From Calliopsis andreniformis (taxonomy: Eukaryota; Arthropoda; Insecta; Hymenoptera; Andrenidae): 64,000 bases of DNA. The translations under genes were made by a program, and so were the position numbers. Positions 24,200-35,936 of this stretch are shown here, in pieces; position 1 is the first letter of the stretch, and each line of letters begins with the position of its first letter. The DNA is taken from positions 6,302,961 to 6,366,960 of the forward strand of contig NC_135071.1 of NCBI RefSeq assembly GCF_051401765.1, in the 5' to 3' direction. Under the pieces are notes generated by a model. It ran no database searches, was not told the origin of the DNA, and saw nothing but the letters and a program-made list of their open reading frames with translations.

Positions 24200-24693
24200 T
24201 ATAGAAATGAAGAATTTAGATTTATTTAAATAAAAGAAAGTAAAATGAAATTAATAGAGAGAAGCTGAGAAAAGCAACGACTAGGAATAAACAAATATTG
24301 AGTGGACTCTGGAAACTAAGCATATCAATTTATTATATTTTTACATTATATACGAAATATTATTTAGATATATCTACAGTTCCGAAATATTGCTTTACAA
24401 TGCTTCACTTAAAATTTTGCACAGAACCTTTTCTTATGATAAATTATAATATAACAGAATACTTCATCGGTAGTAAGAATTCAAGAATTAAATAAAACTT
24501 AAATAAAGCTTTATCATAAAAAATTTAATTTCAATTACACGATCTTGTTTGGTTAAACTATAACGAACCAATGCACATTCAGTTTTTACATGCCAGTATA
24601 AATGAACCAATATTCCAAATTTTTAATTTTGTAGTATTCTAACGTCCAAATTTTGTAATGCTCCAATATTTTTATACGAGTGTTCCAATATAT

Positions 24694-24916
24694 CAGGGCT
24701 CGGCAAACTTTTTATATAAAGATCCAGATATTAAATATTTGTAAGTTCTGCGGACCAAACACTATAATTGAAATTATTATGTAGATAGACACTTAAAACA
24801 TAAGTGTAGTATAAAAGTGTAATATAAAAGTACAAAAATTACTCTTAATTTATGAACCACACAAAAGAGAGTGGTGGACTGAATTTGGCCCGCGAGTCAT
24901 AATTTGTCGATTGCTG
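24694..24916 (+). mobile_element. hAT-like MITE
   Basis: The left end is CAGGGCTCGGCAAACTTTTT. The right end read on the minus strand begins CAGCAATCGACAAATTATGA and continues to CGCGGGCCAAATTCAG. The pattern of CAG(GG)TCGGCAAAC ends, an AAAG(G)xCCAGATA segment near the left end and TTTGGCCCGCG near the right end is known from widespread hAT MITEs. The right terminus is more diverged. An exact 8-bp target duplication is not visible. Confidence 0.65.
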
Positions 24917-25330
24917 CATATCAATACGTAAATATTCAAAGTGTTAAAACATACCAATAGTCAAATAATAAATTCCCTAATACTTAATTACTAGATCCAA
25001 CATTCAACTTTTCAAAATTTTTTAATTTTTCTATTTTCAAGGTCTTTTTTATTTCAGATATCTGATTATTGGTCAATATTATAAATCACCTATTTTCTCT
25101 GCTAATAATTTCGTAATCGGACCCAAAAAATGCAATAACAACCAAGCTCGTCGAATGAGATATATTGGTGTCAAATATATTCTGAAAAATACGGAATCTC
25201 CTCTAGAATCAAGTATTTGTTGAAGCACCACAGGAAGTAGAGAATGTTCGCAGCAAGTATGGTCATTTTCACAAAGAAACTAAATAGCCGCGATCGCTAG
25301 CTAAAGCGAAACGCCTAACGATTCTGTATA
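24917..25330. other. AT-rich spacer
   Basis: Contains weak AATATTCAAA-type sequence to about 25070 and then ordinary spacer. Nothing else recognised. Confidence 0.35.
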
Positions 25331-25860
25331 CGTGGACAAACCAGACGTAACAGTCGTTTTCACTTCAAGGAAGTATTTCCACGTAGCAAAGAAGCCAGCT
25401 GACGTTTTTTTGCTCGATCTCTGATATTCGAACGACCCAGGAACTCGCATTCCGCGTGCGAGACAAGCGTATCTCGAATCGCTCGATGAAACTTTTCGTC
25501 GGCGGAACGAACATCACCTCCCAAGAGACGGCGACAGTCGATCGTCAGCCGCTAGAAGAACTTCCCAGCTGCTAATGACGTTAAGGGATACGTGTCCCTC
25601 CCATCGAAATTCTCATAAATCTTGTTAACCGCGTAACCGTTCGGCTGATTCATTGATTCCAGTAAGGCAAGGCAACATTCTGAATAGGGTAGCTGCTGAT
25701 CGCTTTTACAAAGGAAACGACCGCGCCATGACGCGATTATCTCGCCAGATTTATCGAGCTAGTTCAAATTGCTACGATCGAAACAAGGTTCTTACGAGAA
25801 ATGTGACTGTCTTGTCGTTTATGCGAAAAAGGAGTATTTAGAGAGAATGTCGATATAACA
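25331..25860. other. GC-richer island
   Basis: CpG-containing, non-repetitive block between AT-rich flanks. A 62-codon frame (25653-25841) has no motif. Candidate regulatory DNA. Confidence 0.35.
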
Positions 25861-27119
25861 TGGGGCTTATAGTTAGTCAGTAAGATGTACAAGGTGTAAA
25901 AGAGTTAATGGTCGTGGCTTTCAGGGATGCATCTACACCTCTGGATCGGTAGACATTTGCAAAAAAACCCTGTTCGCAAAATTGTTTATAACATTGAAAA
26001 TTTATATTAATTTTTTTATTACGTAATCGTATTCAGATCGTTTAGTAGTGAAAATGTTTGAAAGGAACCATATGCCGCAAACGAACCGTTTAGTCAGGAA
26101 AAATTGTTAAACATTTGGCATTAGTTTGACTGTGTAAAGTCACACATAGAGGCATGGACCTATGTGGGCCTATGCCGATGTCTGGCAACGTCTACCCTGA
26201 TTATGAGGCCCAGCGTAGTGGTGTGCGTATCCCAAAACAGGAGGTTCAGCAAGGTGCGTTGACCTAATAGGCCCAATTCGAGCAACTTTTCTTTCTTTTC
26301 AATACTTTCAATACGATGTGGCAAAATTAACAATCGTGAACTGTAGGATTATATTTACATATGTCATAGGACACATGAAGGTCATTAATGTCTTTTTAAA
26401 TGAGATCATATATTTTTTCTTGCATCAATCAATGCAGCTTGATATTCATTACAAAAAAGTAAACCTATTTATGACTAAAAATCATCAGTTTAGGAAATAT
26501 TTTGATTTTAATGTAAATTAAAATATCTAAAAGCGACTAAATTTTATATAAAGACAGCAATTGAACTTTTTTAAAAGTTTGCACTTTACAACACTGTGAA
26601 CTACAATTGTAAACAAAACTAACATTAAATAAGAGAGCATATATTATCGACATAAAAAATGCTGTGTAATGTAAATGGTTGTTACACTGAACTCGTAACA
26701 TTACCAAAAGAGTTACAATTTTATATAAGAACGTTGAAATTAAAATATCTCCTAGATTGATGATTTCTGATCATAAATAGATTAATACTTCTTTATAAAG
26801 AATATCAAGCTGTATTAACTGGTGGAATCAAAAATATATGATTCCATTTAAAAAAACATTAATTAATCGAATTATTTTTAAAAAAAATAATTAATTAAAA
26901 AAACACCTACATATGTTCTTTACGCGTCCACATAACAAAGAACTAATGACACGAAAATGTGTCCCTTTCGAAACCTTTCAATTCTATCTGAAACATTTTT
27001 AGCTACGTGTCATAATAATGATGTAAATCGAGGTGGTAATATCTGTTGAACCGCCCTGTAGATACATGGCTGATACAATTAATCAAATGGAAGAAAAGAG
27101 TAAGACAAATTAAATAATA
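25861..27119. other. Mostly AT-rich spacer
   Basis: A GC-richer patch lies at about 26150-26280. An AT palindrome sits near 26855-26905 (AATTAATCGAATTATTTTTA facing AAAAATAATTAATT). No gene recognised. Confidence 0.35.
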
Positions 27120-27660
27120 ACATTCATTTAGCTTGTACAAGTCGAAAAATCTGAAAAATTCAAAAACCTAGAAACTTCAGGGATTGAAAATTTAAAAAAC
27201 TTTGCTTTATGAACATATGAATACTTGAAACTATAAAGGTTTAATAATTTAAAATTTGACATTTCAAAAATTTCAATATTTGAAATTAGCAATATTCGAA
27301 TACAAAAAGATATTACACTATCTACAAATTTGACCTTCATATTGAAAGATTATTTAAATATTGGGACATCTGAAAATTTAAGTATTAGAATGTTGCAATA
27401 TTTAAAACCTTAACTAGTGAAATATTTCAAAATTTAGATATTAAAATGTTAGAGTATTTGAAAATGTTATGTTTAGAAAATTCTAACTTTAAAAACTTGA
27501 AAAATAAAAATTGAATGTTTAAAAGTTGAAATATTTGAAAGTTGGAAAATTTAAGTATTACAGAATTTGGGGATTTAAAAAAATAAGGAGAGTGGATATT
27601 TAGAAAATTGAAAAAAAGAGCCTATAACTAATGGAATAACTGAAAACTTGAATATTGAAT
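27120..27660 (-). repeat. Degenerate AATTTGAA tract
   Basis: Long run of imperfect units such as GAAAATTTAAG, TTTGAAATTAG and AAAGTTGAAATATTTG, with G exceeding C over much of the plus strand. Same class as 21072-21990. Confidence 0.65.
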
Positions 27661-28629
27661 TCATTATATGCATTGTTAATATATAAATTCATTTTAGAAA
27701 CAAGATATTTACATTCTCAGCGATTTGAATTTGTCTCGTCGAAAAGGAGGGCCAAATAAAGGAAAAAAAACGTGAATGTACCATTAAGCTTGCATCACAA
27801 CCTACCTCTTCGTTTCCTACCTCTTCTCGCATCGAATAAGTTAGCTTTTGATAGTTCACTTTATACGTAAAATTAAAAGTTGAGGGATTTGTCACTAATT
27901 CATAGGTTGAATGACACAACCAGAATCAAATAGGTTAGCAAAGTGTCCAGTTGGTCCTGAATAACGATGAAATATAGTAATTCCATTAAAACAGCAGGTT
28001 AACGGTTTTTCACTTTTATAGTAATTGACATATATATACCTCTGGGTCTTCAAATTGTCAAAAAACATGAAACAACATGTTGATACATACCTAAGTCCCC
28101 GACTAATCACCGCAACGTTGATTGTTAAAAATGTGAACGACTGATATCCTGCTGTTTTACTGAAATCGCTATATGTATCTCCGTCGACTATGACTCTAGC
28201 CTTAACATCTCCTTCCTATAGTACATCTATCCTCGCATTTGTTTTGATACTCAAAGTGCAAATAGTCGTGGTACATAGACACTATCCCTAATGTCAATTT
28301 AATTTTAAGCTTAAATTCTTATATATTTAATAAAAAACAATAAGAAAAACATATAGTACATTCAGTTACTAGAATGCAATTCAAGTGTCGAGATAAGCAT
28401 GTTTAGGTTGTTGGCTTACTACTGTAGATCATGTGATATCCTAAACATCCGGGTATTGGGTCATTTATTTTATCCCCAAAATAAAAGATTCCTTATTAAC
28501 TGATGTCAAGAAAGATACAGTACACGTTCACTTTAACCAAATATCCTCCTTTTTACTACGCTCTCTCGAAAAACAATTTTCCATCTCCAACTAGCAAATA
28601 GTCATCGTCAAGTAAACAATCCAATCATT
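27661..28629. other. Spacer
   Basis: Mixed AT-rich sequence with short frames (71 and 76 codons on the minus strand) that carry no recognised motif. Confidence 0.35.
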
Positions 28630-29520
28630 TCAACAGATTTCCTCAATTACCTCTCTAAAGACCAACGAACAAGACGAACAGTTTCGGGTATCCCATAAGA
28701 CCCAGACACCAAAATGACGCGCAAAGGAATCGCGCGAGGCGTCGAGCGCAGCAGAATATATCGTGGCGAGTGAAATCGAGCGGAGGCAGGCTGGGGCAAG
28801 CCTGCTTGCGGTGCATTCGCCGCGCAGGCTACACATCGCATGCTAAATATAAAAGCAGCTCGCGGGCAGGACAGAGCGGCATGGTGCGCCTACGCCATCT
28901 TGCATGGAAGAGTCATTTGCGTTAGTCCTGCCCACAGAGGGCAGCCTGACTCCGCCTCCAGTTGCCGGTTGTACATAAGCAGAACCATCTTTATTACCCT
29001 CGAGAACTAACCGTAAAGGAAGCGGGTCGAGGGAAACGGCGAGCACGCGAGAGGAACAGAGAGAGTCAGTGTGGAGCGGATGGGGCCAGCAGGCCGAGCA
29101 TGCTCGTCATGTACACGCTGAGAGGAGCCTGTATGCGGGCAAGTACCGAAAGCCGACGAGGGTAGGGCAGTATGTCTTTTCTGGGGATCGAGTGGCCGTT
29201 TCAAGGATCGGCCCGAAGAAATATGGTATGAAGTAGTGGGGCATGACGTTGCCGTAGGCATAGTTTGTCTTTATAACGTCTGCGCGGCCGCGGCTGAACT
29301 TCAAACGAGCCGCTGATGGCTCAAAGTGGCTGACCGGGATATAAATCCACGGCCCACCTCGCTCGTCCGCTTCTCTCTCTCTCCCTCTCTCATTCTCGTT
29401 TCTCCTCGCGAGACCTGGATCTCATTCTTCCAGACCGACTTCAGCCTCTCGTCCTCTTGCTTCGTTTCTGGGCAGCTTTAACCTGGCCGAACATCGCCGA
29501 CGATTTAGTTTCCCCTTCCA
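28630..29520. promoter_or_regulatory. Large GC-rich island with TATA-like boxes
   Basis: This is the largest GC- and CpG-rich block in the window. It contains a perfect TATAAAAG at 28848-28855 and TATAAAT at 29340-29346. The second is followed by a run of CTCTCTCT (about 29372-29392), the kind of pyrimidine tract seen near insect promoters. No clear initiator motif lies about 30 bp downstream of either box. Six overlapping frames of 64-84 codons exist in conflicting registers and none has a known motif. A promoter or 5' non-coding exon is plausible but unproven. Confidence 0.35.
29108..29154 (+). repeat. 47-bp sequence, copy 1 of an inverted pair
   Basis: It starts CATGTACACGCTGAGAGGAG. The reverse complement of 30594-30640 matches it at 40 of 47 positions without gaps. 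Six of the seven differences are transitions. Confidence 0.8.
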
Positions 29521-30593
29521 TTAGGATATACATCTAGTTGGATCTCTCGATGTACATATTTAGTGGTAGACATGCTTTTCAATAGTTTTTAGTCAATGTC
29601 CCAATATCTATCCAATATAATTTGGTAAATGGCCCAATACCTGGACGCTTAAGATGTCAAATGTCCCAGTAAATGGGCAACCAGGAACGCAAATATCGCA
29701 ACACTTCAATTATCTCCCAATAACTGAAGATACTATTTTATGATTATATTCTTAGCTTTTTTTAGTAGTACTGGTTCTATATCAGAATTTAAGATCAGAA
29801 TTTAAGATTAAAATGAAATAGAATTAGTGTTAGGATTCAAGTATGGGAACATGGTCAGCTACTGGGCACTTACCTTAAGTGGTTTATGATTCATTGGTAG
29901 TTAAGATTATACATGTGTAGAGTAATAATAATAAACTAATTCTGTTTTGAGTCAGTTCAGAGAATCAATGAATTCTTTACTTCATATAATTCACCTGGTT
30001 TAAAAAAAATATTCACCATTTGAACATAAAGTTAGAAGTAAGTGACTGATTATGATTCAAATCGGTTCATAGTAGAAGTGGATAAGTAGTAGAAATATTT
30101 AATTTTCATTCAAGTGTGCTCCAAATGGCATTAGATTTTTTACTTCACATAGGAGGACACTTGACCTGAAGAAAATATCCCAGAGTCCGATTCCTGGATA
30201 TTTAGAGTACTTGAGCTCCAATTTGCTTAGTGTATCAAGCTAAATTGTATTATTACAGGATAGTAACAAGGAATTTGTGTTAAGGTTCTAGGAATTTTTT
30301 GACTGGGTACTTGCATAGTTATTGTTAATTGTTGATGTGGGTTCAAATAAAACTATAATACTTGAAAAAGGGAGGTCTAGATACAGGTTTAGGAATCAAC
30401 TGTAAAAATCTATAGCCCAAAATGTAGAACTTCCTTTATTGTAGTAAATGGCTTGTTTACTACGCTTCTATGCCTCATTAATATGCTTGTAAGTAAAACA
30501 GAAATGCTATTCTCCAGCATGCATTCAAAGTGACCAATTAACGAAACAGTGTTTTTCATCTATGCATACACCTATGTATAGTATACACGTATA
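29521..30593. other. AT-rich spacer
   Basis: No gene or repeat recognised. The 29580-29700 segment repeats the word GGCCCAATA/GTCCCAATA a few times. Confidence 0.35.
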
Positions 30594-30640
30594 GACTTTC
30601 GGCACTTGCTTGCATATAGTCTCCTCTCAGCGTGTACACG
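30594..30640 (-). repeat. 47-bp sequence, copy 2 of an inverted pair
   Basis: Read on the minus strand it starts CGTGTACACGCTGAGAGGAG. It sits in AT-rich DNA, whereas the partner sits in the GC-rich island 1.4 kb away. Similarity stops sharply at both ends. Confidence 0.8.
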
Positions 30641-30706
30641 ATATATGTATACATATACATATAATACTTGCATTAATTATTTAATTAATCTAGGTTTTAA
30701 TTACCT

Positions 30707-31150
30707 TTACAGAAGATGCTCAAAATGACCTCCTTGCATTTGAAGACAAGCTTGCACTCGTTTTGTTATCGATCTGGTTACTCTCTCTATCATGCCTGGT
30801 GTTTTTCAAATTTGTTGGAAGCATTTTCAATCGATGTTGCGTATACAATAGATTTTAGATGCTTCACAAATGAGAATCTAATGGATTCAAATTCGGAGGT
30901 CGAGCAGGCCATGCAATAGGACCACCACGACCAATCCATGTATGTATTTGCAAAATATTGATTTAAAAATTGCCTAGCTACTCGGTTAAAATGCAGTAGA
31001 TCTCCATCGTATATAAACTATGTACGAAGTCTGATATGGATTGGAATTTCCTCTAATATTTCGCGTAAACACGTGTTCAAAAAATCAACATACTTTGAGT
31101 CTGTTAGATTCACATCAAGAAAAAAAATCCAATTAAACATCTTGCTTACG
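30707..31150 (-). pseudogene. Tc1/mariner-superfamily transposase remnant, long D-D spacing
   Basis: The minus strand reads YVDFLNTCLREILEEI, an in-frame stop, then FIYDGDLLHFNRVARQFLNQ. After a one-base shift it reads WIGRGGPIAWPARPPNLNP and LD, and finally ITKRVQACLQMQGGHFEHLL before the stop at 30707-30709. The YDG...HF and RGGPIAWP-x-R-P-x-L-x-PLD blocks are the last two catalytic regions of a DDD transposase common in insects. The two aspartates are about 41-42 residues apart, longer than the 34 of classic mariner and compatible with the DD41D (rosa) group. Stops and shifts make it inactive. A terminus-like sequence (TACAGGGTACTTCATAAC on the minus strand) ends near 31328. Confidence 0.7.
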
Positions 31151-31332
31151 AACTATTGCGGTCTATGGAAAGAGAGGCAGAACAGAAAGTTTACTCTGTT
31201 TATAAAATTCATTATATCTCATAAATGAAGACAGATAGGACATGTGTGTAGATGTTTTTTTATCATTGCTTTTAAACATATAATCAACTCCCGAAGTGAA
31301 TCCCACATGTTATGAAGTACCCTGTATATGTA

Positions 31333-31738
31333 CAGTAAACTCTCCTATAAAGCGGGACTCTCATAACGGGGTGTCCATATAAGGGCCTCTTCACACTAAC
31401 CATCTAGCCGGCGGCAGGCTAACCTCTGTCAAATTCTTTTCCTATAGGTTTTAGGTGATGACTGTCATGTGATCGCCCCCTGCTAGGCGTACTGGGCTGG
31501 CGCAGAAGCTAGCCTGCCGCTGTCTGGACGATTAGTGTGAATCTGGCCTAATGTGGAGCAAAAATTGCGATGGGTGGTAATCTTAAAACACAACGTTTCT
31601 ATAATATGTACACTTGTACGCTTGAAATTAATACGGAATTCCCTTCTTTTCCATATGACACGAATTATTTTGATTTACACTAATTCTGAGTTTCTGATAA
31701 CGCGGTACGAGTTAATCGCGTTATAGGAGGATTGACGG
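31333..31738 (+). mobile_element. Pogo-like MITE, copy 2
   Basis: Bounded by TA (31331-31332 and 31739-31740). The left end is CAGTAAACTCTCCTATAA and the right end read on the minus strand is CCGTCAATCCTCCTATAA. It is the same family as 13475-13728, in opposite orientation. Its interior is interrupted by another MITE at 31383-31548. Confidence 0.8.
31383..31548 (+). mobile_element. PIF/Harbinger-like MITE nested in the pogo-like MITE
   Basis: The left end is GGGCCTCTTCACACTAACCA. The right end read on the minus strand is GGCCAGATTCACACTAATCG. The arms extend to about 42 bp and include GGCGGCAGGCTA against AGCGGCAGGCTA. Both sides carry TAA (31380-31382 and 31549-31551). Comparison with the empty family member near 13680 (CGTTATATGG, minus strand CCATATAACG) shows one TAA there, so a 3-bp duplication was made on insertion. 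GGGCC-type ends with a three-base TWA duplication are the PIF/Harbinger signature. Confidence 0.8.
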
Positions 31739-31740
31739 TA

Positions 31741-32719
31741 CATGTATACTCAAAATGTACGTACACACACACATAAAATGCATACGCTTATTTGCTGCAA
31801 CGATGATATAACTGATAAATCTAAATTTTTCGACCAATAAAGCAATAACTGTATTTAACGCAACATCCACTTTTTTACATTAATAACTCAAAAACAATTA
31901 CTTTTCTAGTTATGGCATTATTGCACACTAAAAATCGAAGATTCCCCTTACTTAGGAAATGGAACTGACATACCAAGTAAATATTTACAAGTAAAGTGAG
32001 ATACAAATTTTATAATAGTAATTTTTGTAAGAATTGAATAAATAAACATTAAAAAACAATTATTCTATCAGATTTTATTCTCAATTGTATTGTCAGCTGA
32101 TTAGCTGCCAATCAGCGTTATCTTAGAAGAGAATGAGTTGAGGCATTCTTTTTTGTGACACATCCAACATATGTGGCATTATCAGGAGACCGGTGCTTGA
32201 CAAAGCACGATCATTATTCAAAAGGACGCCAGCCTGGAGGGCAGCAAACAGTTTTGTAGCGGAAGACATTGGACAAATGGGGTTGTTCCGTGGACAGACA
32301 GGTTATCTCGGTCAGTCGTCGAGTAGCCACCCCACTAAATCACTCAGTTCTCGCCCTCCAACCCGACGACCTTTGCCGTTGGCACCCTCAATCTCGATAA
32401 TGTCTGAAAACCTCAGCATGCCACACTCGTTCGAGCTTCTTTAAGGATTGCTTCTGTTCAGTTACTATCCTGCAATAGTTTGAAAAACACACTAGTTAAA
32501 TACGTACGTTGTTTACTATGTACATATATTTAGTTATAAAAGCATACAGCTATATATATTACGTGTTAAAAAAATGTTTTATCACACACATTATGTGTAG
32601 GTACTAGTGAAAGAGAAAACCACTCGAACTCTGTTTTCAGCAAGTGTTAAATATTTCTTTTCAATATCTTTGTTAACATTAAACATGAATATTTTAGTAA
32701 GATTATGAAACGTAATTTT
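31741..32719. other. Spacer with an unassigned 83-codon frame
   Basis: Mostly AT-rich. Between 32160 and 32450 the composition is balanced, and a plus-strand frame of 83 codons runs at 32193-32444. Its product is serine/proline/arginine-rich towards the end and has no domain that I recognise. It could equally be a non-coding conserved block. Confidence 0.3.
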
Positions 32720-33340
32720 TAAATGTAGATTTTGATATAAATGGACGAAATTGCAAAAATTCTGAATTTTCTCAGATATTCAGATATGTAGGTAAGTACC
32801 TAAATAAATAGGTAGTTATCAAATTTTAGAAATGTGAAAATTAAAAAATTTCTTTAATTTTCAAATTTTAAAACCTCCAAATTTAAAAATTAACGAATAC
32901 ATATGTACTGATTATTATTGTCAATTTTTAAATTTCTGAATATGTCCAATTTTCATATCTTTGTATTTTCAAATTTTCAATTTTGCCAATTTTTAGATTT
33001 TCGTATTTTTAACTATTCAAATTTTCAAATATATAAATTTAAAATATTGAATATTTATGCAATAAAATCTTGAAATTTTTATATTATCAATGATTTGGAC
33101 ACTACTTAAAACGTTCACCTTTTCTTAATTAAGTTTTTAAATTTTCAATATTTGAAGTTTTCAAATGAAATTTTATATTATCAATCGTTTAAACTATCAA
33201 TTCTTTGAAGTCAGTTCCTTTGTATTTTTTGATGTTCAAATTTTCATATACATATATAATGTACTTCAATTATGAAATACGTAAATAAATTAAAATTTGT
33301 TATTATTCACAAACTCATTTTGTCAAGCGTCTAAAATTTT
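32720..33340 (+). repeat. Degenerate AAATTTTCAAAT tract
   Basis: Units such as TTTTCAAATTTT, CAATTTTTAAATTT and TTCAAATTTTCAAATATA, with C exceeding G on the plus strand. Same class as the other tracts. Confidence 0.65.
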
Positions 33341-35049
33341 AATTTCTTGATTTATTTGTAATTAATCTAATCGGTAAAGCGATCATTTGCATGTGTTTGA
33401 CAATGTTACGTTTCTTCTTTCTCGAGTCACGTTTCACCTGTCTACATGAATATTCTCCTTAATTCTCGAATATCTGCTCACAAAGATTATCGATAATTAC
33501 ATGTTAATGTTACGAGACCCCGATAGCGTGGCAGAACGCATTAACTGTTGAATGAAGTACAGTGGACAGCTCAAAGATAGTGTGAAGTGCATTACCGTTT
33601 ATTACGTGCTAATGAGTGTGCATAATTCTACAAAGACGTATTCTACTGAGGCCGCTTTTAGATTGCTTTGCCAAGGCACCGTGATGCACATCAGTGAAGT
33701 TCACTTTGACACGCACTTAACAACGCGTGAAACTCAAGAACATCAGCTTCGATTAACTTTTCTCTTTATTATACACAGATTTTAAAGCGAACTTAAGCCC
33801 AACGACTAATAAACTCACCCTCGATCATTTGTCTTGTAATTTTTATTTTTACCGCAATGAAAGTTACATCAGAGGGAGGGGAAAGGGTCTCGGTTTATTT
33901 TTAAACATTGCTTGGACTGTCTTAGGGAAAGATAAGCTCCTGAAAAGGTTGCAAAGGTGAAAGAAAATAAAACTATTATTATGGTAAATATTCTTAAGAC
34001 TCATGAAGTGTATCTAATAAGATCAATGTTTACAAAATTGAACAATAGCATTGTTATAATAAGTTTCTTAAAGGACTTGCATCTATGAATTGGTAAATTT
34101 CAAAAGATTGTAAAATCGTTCCATTTTTACAACAAATTTTTGCATTCTTCAACATTTGATGTCTATTGCGAGGTACGATAAATAGTACTAAATCTCAAAA
34201 ATAAAAACCGAGACATTTTTATGTATTAATAAAGACGTCCAAATTTCTTTTCTCAAATGTAATACAAAGGATAACAAATTAACGCAGCATACTAAACTGT
34301 TAAAAATCTATTAACTTACATGTTGGATGAAATCTAAAATCAAATAGTTTCCTTCCTTCTTATTTGAAAATTATAGGTACATAGTACGGAGTTACCTTGA
34401 TACAAGATTGGTAGTACACTCTTGGAACTGCATATATAATATCTACTCTTCCGATACAACCATATGACCTGAAATTAGTTAAGAACTAAGAATATAAGAA
34501 ACTCACTTCTAAAATTATATTGTACTTAATAAATAAAATTTGAAAAATTACAAGATGTGAATATTGAAAAAAAATATTGACAAATTAAAGGATTTAGATA
34601 ATGGAAGAGATCATGATTGATATTTGATATTTTATGATTGATCACGATGCATATTTAAACAGTAAAAGTTTGAAAATTTGAGAAATTATAGACATGTATT
34701 TAAAACTTTTGAAAATGTGAAGGTTTGAAAATTTAAGCTTGCAGTTTTCAGTTAATCAGATATATCTTCAATGCTATGGGTTCATCAACTATCTAACAGT
34801 TGATGAATAACTATCTATCTGTTAATTTTTTTAAACCGACAAGGTAGTAGACGCCTTGACATAATGTAAATTAACACGTATATGGACAATTAAGAGGTAC
34901 ACCGTGCTGTTGAATTAAAAAATTAAAGTTAAATAGAGTTAAGGAGATTATCACCTTAGTAGTTTAAAAAATCAACAATTTCCTTCCTTGCTATTATGTT
35001 AAGTTTTCTACATATAGACTCTTTTGGAGAAATAATTCTTTCGACTGTA
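33341..35049. other. Non-coding DNA, GC-richer at 33490-33780
   Basis: A balanced-composition segment at 33490-33780 contains a 77-codon frame (33552-33785) without motifs and several homeodomain-like cores (GTTTATTACG, GCTAATGAG). A weak AATTTGAA-type stretch lies at about 34540-34740. Otherwise AT-rich spacer. Confidence 0.3.
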
Positions 35050-35760
35050 ACTCTACTTTGTTCCACAGTATTGAAGATTTTCGCACAAGAAGCAAGCAGT
35101 GGCCTGCAAGAGAAATCGGCGAAGGGTTTTCGAAATCCTCGCTCGGTTGTAACTTGATGAAATCGATCTTCCCGCGCGGCGGGTACCGTTTAATGTTTCA
35201 ACGAGAGATACCGCGACGTCAAGATACGAGGGATCGGCGATAAGTTGCCACGCAGGTACCGAGCCCTCTCTTCCCGAATTTAAGAAAGTGGATTTCAATT
35301 AGCTGGGAGACTTCGGAGGCGGCCGATAAAATAACGAGGAGCCAAGCCCTTACACGAACACGCTCAGAGAGAGGTAAACCCACACTTTCTTAGCTCGGGT
35401 GAATTATGCTCTCCAAGGACCGTAACTTACCCACACGGAGTTAATGCGTGCTTGTGCAATCTTGCCTGCCACGGTCCAGCCTACCTGGGCTAATGAGTAG
35501 GTGTTTGTTGGACATCCTGACACGTTTTACGACTCACCAGATTACTTCCCCTCCCAACCCCTTCTCGATAGAGCCGCCGCCTGTTGCGAGTGTGCCGCCA
35601 ACAAAGATTGGAATAGGACAGTTGATTTACTACGGCCAGCCTGGACAATTTCATTCGAGGGTACAGTCTGGTATCGCTAGCTCGTTACTCTTTCGATCTT
35701 GTCGAATACAATCGGCTCGTCGATCTGTCTCTGGAATTAAAAATTTCAAGTGATGCTGAT
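35050..35760. other. GC-rich island
   Basis: CpG-rich, non-repetitive and flanked by AT-rich DNA. It contains CCGATAAAATAACGAGG and CAATTAGCTGG, which include homeodomain-type cores. Frames of 61, 81 and 101 codons conflict in register and lack motifs. Candidate regulatory block. Confidence 0.35.
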
Positions 35761-35936
35761 TTACTGGCTTACCATCCGCGAAAATCGCGTCTGTATTCCG
35801 CGACGACAGCCCTAGCGTTAATCTGCCGTTACTGAGGGTTTGATGTCTTATTTTCTGGGGGATTCGAAAGAGTTTGTGTTGACGACCTTTCTAGGGAAGA
35901 TGAAAACGGCTGAAGTTTGAATATACGGAATACATG

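Noticed and set aside
27045..27070. CCCTGTAGAT, similar to the start of miR-10
   Set aside because: Similarity is limited to about ten bases and no hairpin precursor is visible.
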